Below are positions 26,034-34,730 of a stretch of DNA of 64,000 nt, one piece after another. A program made the translations under genes and the position numbers. The stretch is taken from positions 1 to 64,000 of the forward strand of contig NZ_CABJFS010000010.1 of assembly GCF_902364945.1 (NCBI RefSeq). Direction: 5' to 3'. The stretch comes from Collinsella aerofaciens. Lineage in GTDB: Bacteria; Actinomycetota; Coriobacteriia; Coriobacteriales; Coriobacteriaceae. The first letter of the stretch is position 1, and every line of letters starts with the position of its first letter. The notes under the pieces were generated by a model. That model did no database searches, was not told the origin of the DNA, and worked only from the letters and a program-made list of their open reading frames with translations.

Positions 26034-26492
26034 ATGTCTAATTGTTGTATTTATGAACCTCAAAATTACGACCGACAGGCGGTTGATCGTTTTCTGCGTG
26101 GTGAGACTAGAGAAATATGCATTGAGCTGAAGTGCGTTGATCAGGAAAAGTCGGAGGACTTTGCGATTATGGATGCGATTTTGCAGCTCGATTTAATAAA
26201 GTGTAGGGAGCCACACATGTGTGACGTTCCCGCTCATGGTACCCCCTATTTTGATCCATCTGGTTTGGCGACGCTTTCATTTTTGATTACCGAGAATACA
26301 GTCGGTCCGCAGGATTATCACGCGATTTGTCGCTGTGGGAACGCTCGCGATCTGTTGGGGGGATCTCGATTGCTCCTTGTAATTTCGGAAGGGAGCGAAT
26401 CTCGAGAAAGCGCATTTGAGTTTAGTCCAGCATTGGGAGTGTTTGGCAAATACGTGTGGCATGAAGTCGATTTGAAAGCTTCCATTGGATAG
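26034..26492 (+). CDS. Hypothetical protein between the two pglX parts
   Basis: A 152-residue soluble protein with no recognised family. It has five or more cysteines (NCCIY, CVDQ, CREPHMCD, CRCGN), a central GTPYFDPSGLATLSFLI and a C-terminal FEFSPALGVFGKYVWHEV. The ATG follows GAAAGGTAATAACC. It is AT-rich like its upstream neighbour. Between its stop and 26646 lie about 150 bp with no gene; the piece coding GIALCMGLSFEPDSF before TAA could be a gene remnant. It may be a cargo gene carried with the recognition module. Confidence 0.55.
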   Translation: MSNCCIYEPQNYDRQAVDRFLRGETREICIELKCVDQEKSEDFAIMDAILQLDLIKCREPHMCDVPAHGTPYFDPSGLATLSFLITENTVGPQDYHAICRCGNARDLLGGSRLLLVISEGSESRESAFEFSPALGVFGKYVWHEVDLKASIG

Positions 26493-26645
26493 GAGAGCGA
26501 TTTCATATCGCGCAATTAAGACGAATCAGCTGCTTTCGAGCGAGAGATGCACCGGCATCGCGCTGTGCATGGGGCTGAGCTTCGAGCCTGATTCCTTCAC
26601 GGCGACCGATTAATTGAAAGACCATGGGAAACGGAAGGCGGCACA

Positions 26646-27614
26646 ATGACAACGCTTTTGGCCGATAAATACGAAGCCCGCAAGGCCGAGGTCAATGCTC
26701 GCTTTGAGCAGCTTCGCGCTAACGAGGAAGAGCTCAACCGAATCTTTGCCAAGATCTACAACATGGAGGGGGAGGTGCCCATCGAGGTCGAGGATAAGTA
26801 CGTCTCGGTGGCGTGCATCTTCGACACTGCTGACGAGATTCCCGAGAGCTATAAGGGCAACAAATACGTGCGCACCAAGCGCGACGAGATTACCTCGCTC
26901 ATAAGCTATGCCGTGGGTTGCATGTTTGGCCGCTACTCGCTGGACGTGGATGGCTTGGTCCTGGCCGATCAGGGTGCCACGGTCGACGACTATCGGGCCA
27001 AGATGCCCGATCCCGCGCATGTGACCTTTATGCCCGATGCCGACAACGTGCTGCCCATTACCGACGACGAGTACTTTGACGACGACATCGTGCGCTACTT
27101 TATCGACTTTGTGCGCACCGTGTACGGCGAGGAGACGCTCGAGCAGAACCTGGCCTTTATTGCCGAGGCGCTCGGCGGCAAGGGCACCTCGCGCGAGGTC
27201 ATCCGCACCTACTTTTTGAAGGACTTCTTTAAGGACCACTGCCAGACCTATAAGAAGCGCCCCATCTACTGGCTGTTCGACAGCGGCAAAAAGAACGGCT
27301 TCAAGTGCCTTGTTTACATGCATCGCTATCAGCCCGACCTGTTGGCTCGCATCCGAACCGACTATGTGCATGAGCAGCAGGAGCGCTATCGCTCGCAGAT
27401 CGGCTATGCCAACGATGCCCTTGCCAGTGCTGAGCGTGGTGAGCGCGTGCGCTTGGATAAGCGTGTCAAAAAGCTCAATGACCAGCTTAAAGAGACCATC
27501 GGCTACGAGGAGAAGTTGCACCACTTGGCAGACCAGATGATTAAGATCGACCTGGATGACGGCGTCAAGGTCAACTACGCCAAGTTTCAGGATGTACTGG
27601 CAAAGATCAAGTAA
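26646..27614 (+). CDS. pglX: BREX PglX, C-terminal part as a separate protein
   Basis: A 322-residue protein equal to the conserved C-terminal domain of type 1 PglX. It carries ANEEELNRIFAKIY, LISYAVGCMFGRYSLD, YFLKDFF, KKRPIYWLFDSGKKNGF and KKLNDQL, then YEEKLHHLADQMI, all typical of the single-chain enzyme. Its own ATG follows GGAAGGCGGCACA, and the sequence begins only about 20 residues before the point where PglX-N ended. It is therefore a complete domain rather than a decayed remnant. It returns to GC-rich codon use. It presumably binds PglX-N in trans. Direct evidence for the assembled enzyme is lacking. Confidence 0.9.
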   Translation: MTTLLADKYEARKAEVNARFEQLRANEEELNRIFAKIYNMEGEVPIEVEDKYVSVACIFDTADEIPESYKGNKYVRTKRDEITSLISYAVGCMFGRYSLDVDGLVLADQGATVDDYRAKMPDPAHVTFMPDADNVLPITDDEYFDDDIVRYFIDFVRTVYGEETLEQNLAFIAEALGGKGTSREVIRTYFLKDFFKDHCQTYKKRPIYWLFDSGKKNGFKCLVYMHRYQPDLLARIRTDYVHEQQERYRSQIGYANDALASAERGERVRLDKRVKKLNDQLKETIGYEEKLHHLADQMIKIDLDDGVKVNYAKFQDVLAKIK

Positions 27615-27637
27615 CTGCAGATACGGTAAGGATATTC

Positions 27638-30346
27638 ATGCCCAAGATCGATGTAGAAGAACAGCTTAAGCTGCGGTTTTTGCAGCCGTTGTCCGCATGC
27701 ATGCCCCGTCGTGTGGTGGTTTGGCACGATGCGGACGGCGAGTTTGCCCCTGAGTTTGAGCGATTGGCCGCCGAGGGTTTCGACGGCGCGGGGGCCGATG
27801 ACAGCGTCATGCCCGCTCACGGGGACTTTGAGCGCCCGGTGCGGTTTGTTGAGGCTTGCGAGGGCCGCATGTTTGCGGTCAAGAAACTTATCAACCGCGA
27901 TGACCTTGCGAGCGATATCTTGTTGTATCGTCGTTGCCCGCGCGGCAGGCTTGAGGGCGATTGGCTTGCCGATGTCGAGCTGTATGCCGATCAGTTCCAG
28001 GCTGACTATCTTTCGCTTTTGGCCGATCAGTTGGGTATCGAGAATATCGATGCCGTGCGCGAGAGTCTGCGCGAGCACAAGACGTTCTTTGATGCCAAGA
28101 CCCGCTGCGCTAAGTTTGCCGCGTGTGTTCCGCATGCCGCGGGCGTATCCGATATCGAACTCGGCATTCTTACGGTGATATTTGGCGGTAAAGAGCTTGG
28201 CGACGCGCGACCCGCGTTTGTGCTGCGCGGCTGTATGACCACGCTGCTGCACGAGGGTCCCGAGGCGCTGGCCGAGTTGATGGGCAAGTACTGCGTGCGC
28301 GATGTGCTCTCTGCCTTTATGCTTCGCTGCTATGGATTTGAGGGGCCGCTGTATGAGCGCGACTCATTGCTTATGCTTTCATCCCATGTGCTCCTTACAG
28401 CGGCGTCTACCGCGCTTCCCGAGGGAGCGCTCAAGGGACTCGAAAGCTATGTGGCTCCCGCCTACGGCCCCTATTGCCTTGAGGCGGTGCGCACGTGGGA
28501 CCAGGCCGCCGATACCCAGGCATCGAGCGAGGACCTATTTGAGATCTGTCGTTTGGTGGAGGATGCCCGCGGACTCTTTGTGCGGTTTGGGGCTCTGCCG
28601 ATCGATGTGCTGGCCTCGCTTGATGTGTTCCCGTGCGTCAATGAGGCTGTGCTCTCGCAGTTGTTCAGCTCGTTTGCCCAGGGTGCAGACCGTGTTGAGG
28701 ACGCACGCGCCTTTGCGGCGCATCGCTGCGACCTAAGCTGGTGCCGCCGTGTCGAGAGCTACTTTGGCTTGCTTGCCGCTGTGGCCGACATGTGCGCATT
28801 TAGGCAGGCACATGCGGGCGGGTTCCATCTGGCGCAACCCCAGCGGGTGTGGGATGCCTATACGTCCGATTGGTATTCCATGGATGCTGCCTATCGCCAT
28901 ATGTGCACCGCGTATTTGCGGACGCGCTCTGTCGAGTGCGATGTGCTCGAGGAGCCTGCCCGAGCCGTGGTGGACTGGGCGGAGAATCTCTACAGCAACT
29001 GGTTTTTGGCCGATGCCAATGCCTGCTGGACATCCGCTGCGCAAGGGGAGTGGGCCGATTGCGGCTACATCGATGGCCCTGCACGGCAGGATGAATTCTA
29101 CTGGCATGTGCTGCCCACCTTTGTGGGGTCTGCCAAAACGACGGTCGTTATCGTAAGCGACGCGCTGCGCTATGAGGTGGCCCGTGATGTCGCGGCGCTT
29201 CTCGAGCGCGAGCGCGGCGGCAACGTCAGGGTTTCTAGCATGCAGGCGGTCTTTCCCTCCATCACCGAGGTGGGCATGCCCGCGCTGCTGCCGCACCAAG
29301 CGCTTGAACTTGCAGCGGATGGCTCGTTTGTGTTGGCTGACGGCATGCCCACTGCGACGACTCCGCAGCGCGAGGCCGTACTTACCCACGTTGAGCCCAC
29401 GGCCCGCGCTTTGCGCTCGAGCGCATACCTCAACATGGCGGGAACCGAGCGCAAAGCGCTGCTCAAAGATTCCAAGCTCGTTTATCTCTACCACAACAAG
29501 ATCGATGCCACGGGCGAGAAGGCCGCTACGCAGGATGACGTTTTCGATGCCTGCGCGGACACCGTGGAGGAACTTGCCGCGTTGGCGCGCCGCGTGTGCA
29601 CTGACGCCCCGGGCGCGCGTGTTGTTATAACGGCGGATCACGGCTTTATCTACACGCGTCGTGAGCTCAACGAGTGCCAGATGCTCGGCAAGCCAGACCT
29701 TCCCTTCCTTGACGCTCCTGTCATGCACGGCAAGCGTCATCTGGTGGTGCCCAACGAGGCCGTGGTCAAGTTTTCGGAAGAGGCATGCGAGGTGTTTGTT
29801 AATGTTGACATGGGACGTTTGGGCGCCGGTTTTGAGGGGTTTGCCCCGCGCGAGAACGTACACTTCAAGCGTCCCGGCGGCACTAACAACTACGTCCACG
29901 GCGGCATGAGCCTGCAGGAGCTCTGCGTGCCCGTTATCGGATTTTGGCGTGCGCGCTCGGGTTCCAAGGACTTTGTCGATACGCGCGCAGCGACGCTGCG
30001 CGTGCTAAGTGAGGGACGTCGAGTGACCAACTCGCTCTTCTCGGTCAACTTGATCCAGGAAGAACCCGCCCAAGGCAAGGTTTTGCCGTGTGAGTACGAG
30101 CTGGTGTTTACCGACGCAAGCGGCAACGAGGTGAGCGATACGGTCAAGGCGCATGCCAACAAGACTTCTGCTAACTCGCAGGAGCGCGTGGTGCATGCCA
30201 AGTTTGCGCTGCGTGCAGCGGATGGATTCTCGGCCAAGGGTCCGTACTATCTGGTCTGCCGCGAGCGCGAAACGGGCAAGATCGTTTGGCGCGAGACGTA
30301 CGCCATCGCTGTTTCGTTTGCCCCTGTTGCTGACTTTGGTTTTTAG
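27638..30346 (+). CDS. pglZ: BREX phosphatase-superfamily protein PglZ
   Basis: A 902-residue protein of the alkaline-phosphatase superfamily that is essential for BREX in known systems. The metal-binding core is seen in VVIVSDALRYEVARDVA (about residue 503) and VVITADHGFIYTRRE (about residue 665). VFPSITEVGMPALLPH forms part of the active-site lid. The N-terminal half is an ill-conserved scaffold. The ATG follows GGTAAGGATATTC, 23 bp after PglX-C. It is GC-rich with host-like codons. It may act as a nuclease or phosphodiesterase; the reaction is not settled. Confidence 0.93.
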   Translation: MPKIDVEEQLKLRFLQPLSACMPRRVVVWHDADGEFAPEFERLAAEGFDGAGADDSVMPAHGDFERPVRFVEACEGRMFAVKKLINRDDLASDILLYRRCPRGRLEGDWLADVELYADQFQADYLSLLADQLGIENIDAVRESLREHKTFFDAKTRCAKFAACVPHAAGVSDIELGILTVIFGGKELGDARPAFVLRGCMTTLLHEGPEALAELMGKYCVRDVLSAFMLRCYGFEGPLYERDSLLMLSSHVLLTAASTALPEGALKGLESYVAPAYGPYCLEAVRTWDQAADTQASSEDLFEICRLVEDARGLFVRFGALPIDVLASLDVFPCVNEAVLSQLFSSFAQGADRVEDARAFAAHRCDLSWCRRVESYFGLLAAVADMCAFRQAHAGGFHLAQPQRVWDAYTSDWYSMDAAYRHMCTAYLRTRSVECDVLEEPARAVVDWAENLYSNWFLADANACWTSAAQGEWADCGYIDGPARQDEFYWHVLPTFVGSAKTTVVIVSDALRYEVARDVAALLERERGGNVRVSSMQAVFPSITEVGMPALLPHQALELAADGSFVLADGMPTATTPQREAVLTHVEPTARALRSSAYLNMAGTERKALLKDSKLVYLYHNKIDATGEKAATQDDVFDACADTVEELAALARRVCTDAPGARVVITADHGFIYTRRELNECQMLGKPDLPFLDAPVMHGKRHLVVPNEAVVKFSEEACEVFVNVDMGRLGAGFEGFAPRENVHFKRPGGTNNYVHGGMSLQELCVPVIGFWRARSGSKDFVDTRAATLRVLSEGRRVTNSLFSVNLIQEEPAQGKVLPCEYELVFTDASGNEVSDTVKAHANKTSANSQERVVHAKFALRAADGFSAKGPYYLVCRERETGKIVWRETYAIAVSFAPVADFGF

Positions 30347-30357
30347 GAGTGTGCCCT

Positions 30358-32739
30358 ATGTTTGATAGCAATGACGACGATCTGTGGGAAGTTCCCTCGA
30401 TTGATGTGAATGCGCCGGTGCAGGCTGCGGTGTCTGCGGAGGAGGCCATGCCCGCCCCGGAGGCTGAGACTGCTGCAGAGGCCGTGGCTGCCGCGCCTGC
30501 CCCGGAGCCGACGGTGGCCGCGGTACCCGATGAGGTTGCGGCGCCCGCCGAGGACGAGTCCTCGACCGATGGCTATGCCCAGGCCGTGGCCGACGCTCCC
30601 GAGGACGACGGTTACGACATGGATGTACTGGACGGTAAGCTGCTCGAGCACTTTGGCGGCAAGATCGTGCGTAAGGACCTCACGGCCCTTATGAAGCGTG
30701 GCGCCAACGTGCCTACCTTTGTGCTGGAGTACCTGCTGGGCATGTACTGCTCAACCGACGACGAGGATGCCGTGGCGGAGGGTCTGCAGCGCATCCGCAA
30801 GATTCTCACCGATAACTACGTGCGTCCCGACGAGTCCGAGCGCATTAAGTCCAAGATCCGCGAGCTGGGTCGCTTTACCATCATCGATAAGGTGACGGCC
30901 AAGCTCGACGAGTACAAAGACATCTACGTGGCGTCGTTTGCCAACCTGACCATTGAGCCGTTTGTGATGCCGGCCGAGTACGTGCGCGACTATTCCAAGA
31001 TTCTTCAGGGTGGTATTTGGTGCATTATGAGCATCGAGTATCGTCGTCCCATGGAAGAGGAAGACGAGTTTGGCATGGAAGTCTTTGGCGACGATGCGCC
31101 GCGCCGCTCCAAGGCCAAGCGCAAAAAGCGCGGACCCGAGGACTCTCCGTTTAGCGTGGCGTCGCTCACGCCCATCCAGATGCCCAACCTGGACCTGGAC
31201 GCAATGATCGAGGAGCGTCAGTATTTCTCGCGCGACGAGTGGCTCAACATGCTGCTGCGCTCTGCCGGCTATGAGCCCAGCGAGCTTTCGGAGAAGGAGC
31301 GCCTGCACTTTATCGAGCGCATGGTGCCGCTGATCGAGCGCAACTACAATCTGTGCGAGCTTGGTCCCCGTGGCACCGGCAAGAGCCATATCTACAAAGA
31401 GGTTTCGCCCTACGCCATTTTGCTCTCGGGCGGGCAGACCACCACGGCCAACCTGTTCGGCCGTATGAACTCCATGCGCGCCGATCGCGTGGGCTTGGTG
31501 GGCCATTGGGATTGCGTGACGTTCGACGAGGTCGCCGGCATGCGTTTTAAGGACACCAATGCCGTGCAGATCATGAAGGACTATATGGCGAGTGGCAGCT
31601 ACGCGCGTGGCCGCGACCAGATCAACGCCGACGCCTCCATGGTCTTTGAGGGCAACATCAACGACACCGTGCAAAACGTCCTTAAGACCACGCACCTGTT
31701 TGATCCGTTCCCGCCGGAGTTTAACAACGATTCGGCCTTTTTCGACCGTATCCACTATTACCTGCCGGGCTGGGAGATTCCCAAGATGCGCTCGAGTCTG
31801 CTGACCGGGCATTACGGCTTAATCACCGACTGCCTATCGGAGTTTTGCAAGGAGATGCGCCGCAAGGACTTTACGCATCATATCGACCGCTACTTCCGCT
31901 TTAACAGCGACTTTAACAAGCGTGACGAGATCGCCGTGCGCAAGTCCTTTAGCGGCCTGGCCAAGCTGCTGTTCCCCGACGAGGCTATGGACAAGGACGA
32001 CGTTCGCTGGCTGCTGGACTACGCCATCGAGGGCCGCCGCCGTGTAAAGGAACAGCTCAAGATTATGGCGGGCGTCGAGTTTATCGATGTCAACCTGGGC
32101 TATATGGATGCCGACAATCCGCAGGACGTGCACGTGGTGCGCGTGCCCGAGCAGTCCGAGGATACGTTGATTCCCGATGGCCCGCTGCTGTCCGGTCACG
32201 TGTTTGGCGTGGGCAGGTCGCAGGGCGGCGAGGTTGCCGTGTACAAGCTGGAGAACAAGGCCGTTGCCGGCGAGTGCAAGTTTAAGCACGAGGGCGTTGC
32301 CTTTAACAAGCCGGTACGCGATACGCTGGAGGCCGCGTTCGACAACTTTGTGAACCTGGCGAACCGTGTGGCGCCGGGCATGCACATTGGCTCAAAGGAC
32401 TACCTGCTGTTCTATAACGACCTGCAGAGCAAGGGTCTGTCCGAAGAAGTCTCGCTTGCCGAGTTTGTGGGCCTGTGCTCCGCGGCGTGCAACCGCCCGG
32501 TGATGTCCGCGCTGGCGGTTCCGGGAATCTTGCGCATGTCGGGATCTATGGATGAGATCCGCGGGCTCGAGGACATCATGCGCGTGGCCAAAAACGCCGG
32601 CGCCAAGCGCGTGATATTGCCGCTGAGCGCCATCGCGGGCCTGCAGAGCGTTTCGTCCGAGATTATCTCGGGGTTGAGCCCGGTGTTCTACATGGATGGC
32701 GACCCGGTCGATGCTGCGAAGAAGGCGTTGGATCTATAG
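30358..32739 (+). CDS. brxL: BREX Lon-like ATPase BrxL with acidic N-terminal extension
   Basis: A 793-residue AAA+ protein of the BREX core, forming a ring on DNA in studied homologues. Walker A GPRGTGKSH is at about residues 336-344, Walker B is TFDEVAG, and a Lon-protease-like domain fills residues 600-793. Typical BrxL begins at the equivalent of DGKLLEHFGGKIVRKDL (residue 92). The preceding 88 residues here are an extra Ala/Glu/Pro/Asp-rich disordered tail. The ATG at 30358 is chosen because AGGAG lies 8 bases before it. The presence of brxL classes the locus as BREX type 1. Confidence 0.93.
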   Translation: MFDSNDDDLWEVPSIDVNAPVQAAVSAEEAMPAPEAETAAEAVAAAPAPEPTVAAVPDEVAAPAEDESSTDGYAQAVADAPEDDGYDMDVLDGKLLEHFGGKIVRKDLTALMKRGANVPTFVLEYLLGMYCSTDDEDAVAEGLQRIRKILTDNYVRPDESERIKSKIRELGRFTIIDKVTAKLDEYKDIYVASFANLTIEPFVMPAEYVRDYSKILQGGIWCIMSIEYRRPMEEEDEFGMEVFGDDAPRRSKAKRKKRGPEDSPFSVASLTPIQMPNLDLDAMIEERQYFSRDEWLNMLLRSAGYEPSELSEKERLHFIERMVPLIERNYNLCELGPRGTGKSHIYKEVSPYAILLSGGQTTTANLFGRMNSMRADRVGLVGHWDCVTFDEVAGMRFKDTNAVQIMKDYMASGSYARGRDQINADASMVFEGNINDTVQNVLKTTHLFDPFPPEFNNDSAFFDRIHYYLPGWEIPKMRSSLLTGHYGLITDCLSEFCKEMRRKDFTHHIDRYFRFNSDFNKRDEIAVRKSFSGLAKLLFPDEAMDKDDVRWLLDYAIEGRRRVKEQLKIMAGVEFIDVNLGYMDADNPQDVHVVRVPEQSEDTLIPDGPLLSGHVFGVGRSQGGEVAVYKLENKAVAGECKFKHEGVAFNKPVRDTLEAAFDNFVNLANRVAPGMHIGSKDYLLFYNDLQSKGLSEEVSLAEFVGLCSAACNRPVMSALAVPGILRMSGSMDEIRGLEDIMRVAKNAGAKRVILPLSAIAGLQSVSSEIISGLSPVFYMDGDPVDAAKKALDL

Positions 32740-32832
32740 GGATGCGAGCGTGCGGGCTTGCGTGCGCGAGGCGTTTGATGCGCACGTGAGCCCGCGAGCA
32801 TGGTGGCGCGCTGCGCGTGAGGAGGCCTTGCC

Positions 32833-34185
32833 ATGGCGGAAGAACGTTCTGTTGGCGAGCTGCTCGATGAGCTGTTTGGCTTTGAGTCGGTAGCCAAGCG
32901 TCAGACGGCGCTTGAGCAGTACGATCGCGGGGAGTTATTGCGCAAGGCGCGCTCCCGCGAGCTACTGGCCGTGATCGGGGGCGTCGAGGCTGCCGAGCGT
33001 GCTGCGCGTGAGTCTGCCGTGCGGGCCGTTGACGGGTATGTACGCCGCGTTGAATTTGATTCTCTTGCGCGCGCTCGCAAGCAGGTAGGCGTTGTGGGCC
33101 CGTTGCAGATGGAGCGGCGCTACGCTGCCTTTTTGCGTATGGAGGACAAGGCCGAGCTGTTGGCCCGCTTGGAGCAGACGCTTGCGTTTATCGAGGTAAA
33201 GCTGCTTGCCAATACGGCGGACAGGGTTCGTGCGGCATACGATGCTGCGGGGGCTTTGGTGTTGCAGGGCGCGGCGCGTCTGAGCGACGTGCGCGTTGTG
33301 GATGCCGCACCCTTGGATGCCAATCTGCTATGCACGCAGTTGGAGCAACTGCGTTGTGCCGCCGACGCAACGGACCTTGCCGGCATGATCACGGCGACGT
33401 TTGAGTCCGAGCTGAGTGCGACCGGCCCGCAGGGTGTTGACGCGTTTGCGAGCGATGTGGCTGGCGATGTGGCGCTGGAGCGCGAGCTTACTAATGTGCG
33501 CGGTGCTGCGCAGCGAGCGCACTTGGCAGCCCAAGCGTATCGGGCCGAACGCGCTGCCCGCGTTGCAGGGAGCACGGTGGAGCCGGTATCGTTGCCGAAG
33601 TCTGCTTGCGTCGCGTGCGAGACGGGGTGCGATGCCGGAGAGCTTTCCGAGTTGCTCTCTCAGGTTAAGAAGTCGTTTGAGACTTATAGGTGCGTTGTTG
33701 CCGATGGCGGGTTGTTCCGTGCCTTTGGCACCGGTTCGCTGCATGGGATTTGCCGGGGTAGCAGTTATTTCGACTACGATGATCGGTTTGACGAAGACGT
33801 GTTGGTGGGCGAGTACGACGGTGCTACCAGGCACAATGTCCGGCGCGAGGTTGCGATTCCCGAGCTTGTGGACGAGGCTTCGGCCGACGGCGGCGACTCG
33901 CTCGAGGTTGCCGTGGCGCGCATGCGTGAGTTTAACGGACGGCGCTACGATGGGGTGCTGGATGAGGATCCTGCGCGCCATGTGAATGCGTTTTGGTATG
34001 GACTCAAAAAGCTCAGCCAGTACTGCGAGGCCGCCGTGCGCGTAGATGAGCGTGCTTGGGATTGCTTTATCGATAAGGTGCAGTTCGCCTACGATGAACC
34101 CGTGGGGCGCCTGGCCACGCAGATGGACGACAAGCAGGTTGCGGCTTTTGTTGCTGCCGTGGACGCGCTCGGTGCTAGTGAGTAG
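32833..34185 (+). CDS. Unknown protein downstream of brxL, possible BREX accessory
   Basis: A 450-residue soluble protein with no recognised family. Residues 1-240 are Ala/Arg/Glu-rich and mostly helical, with coiled-coil character. A CVACETGC cluster lies near residue 260. The C-terminal 170 residues are more structured: AFGTGSLHGICRGSSYFDYDD, FDEDVLVGEYDGATRHNVRRE, then a Trp/Tyr-containing tail. It starts 93 bp after brxL on the same strand behind GGAGGCCTTGCC, so co-transcription is likely. Its conserved-looking acidic C-terminal block has no assigned activity. It could modulate BREX or be an independent function captured by the operon. Confidence 0.7.
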   Translation: MAEERSVGELLDELFGFESVAKRQTALEQYDRGELLRKARSRELLAVIGGVEAAERAARESAVRAVDGYVRRVEFDSLARARKQVGVVGPLQMERRYAAFLRMEDKAELLARLEQTLAFIEVKLLANTADRVRAAYDAAGALVLQGAARLSDVRVVDAAPLDANLLCTQLEQLRCAADATDLAGMITATFESELSATGPQGVDAFASDVAGDVALERELTNVRGAAQRAHLAAQAYRAERAARVAGSTVEPVSLPKSACVACETGCDAGELSELLSQVKKSFETYRCVVADGGLFRAFGTGSLHGICRGSSYFDYDDRFDEDVLVGEYDGATRHNVRREVAIPELVDEASADGGDSLEVAVARMREFNGRRYDGVLDEDPARHVNAFWYGLKKLSQYCEAAVRVDERAWDCFIDKVQFAYDEPVGRLATQMDDKQVAAFVAAVDALGASE

Positions 34186-34212
34186 GGTCCTGGTCTGGTA
34201 GGAGGTTTCATC

Positions 34213-34404
34213 TTGAAGATCGACGTTGATGTAGATCAGCTGCGCGAGAGTCAGCTCGATCGTGCGGGGAGTGCGGCAGGCGTTGGCTTTCCCGCTGCCA
34301 TGCTCGACGTGATGGATATCGAGGACGAGTCGCCCCAAGAGCTCCTAGCCCGAGCCGAACGCGAGGGTCTCGACCTCCGCGACTTTGCCGTCGACGATGA
34401 CTAG
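34213..34404 (+). CDS. Small acidic protein, last gene of the BREX-linked operon
   Basis: A 63-residue protein starting with TTG behind GGAGGTTTCATC, an excellent ribosome-binding site. Composition is strongly acidic (ending DLRDFAVDDD), with a central hydrophobic GFPAAMLDVMDI and a helix PQELLARAEREGLDL. It lies 27 bp after the 450-residue gene and shares its strand, so the two may act as a pair. Small acidic proteins of this kind are often inhibitors or antitoxins, but nothing here proves it. Confidence 0.6.
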   Translation: MKIDVDVDQLRESQLDRAGSAAGVGFPAAMLDVMDIEDESPQELLARAEREGLDLRDFAVDDD

Positions 34405-34517
34405 GGTAGCTAATTTGAGACGGGGCGTCTGCACCCGCGGCTGCGCGAAGATGAACGATAAACCGTCGCAATGGAGTCTAATGAGCTCGCGACCGTTCTA
34501 TTTTGACTGCCTGCTGG

Positions 34518-34640
34518 CTAAGTGAGTAGGCTTTATTGGAAATCCTGAGCACACGACAAATTTGCTTTAACAAACTCGCAGGTCACAGACTTGTGCTTTG
34601 GTGACGTGGTCGGCGATTCGGTAAAAGTCTACTCACTTAG
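34518..34640. repeat. 123 bp inverted-repeat element
   Basis: CTAAGTGAGTAG at 34518-34529 is the exact reverse complement of 34629-34640. Beyond one mismatch the pairing continues through CTTT. The interior (34531-34628) is AT-rich and codes for nothing supported. The layout resembles a small non-autonomous element or a long hairpin. It fills much of the 326 bp gap after the BREX-linked genes; the rest shows no feature. Confidence 0.6.
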
Positions 34641-34730
34641 TTTTGAGAGACGCTAATTGTCCGCAACGAGATCCTAGCCGGGGCGATTTATGCTCAAATA
34701 TGGTCAATTCGGGACGGCTACCCCTAGCCA

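Noticed and set aside
17866..34404. Reading the locus as DISARM, a type I restriction system or Pgl type 2 BREX
   Set aside because: BrxA, BrxB, BrxC, PglX, PglZ and BrxL in this order define type 1 BREX; there is no HsdR, PglW or DISARM helicase.
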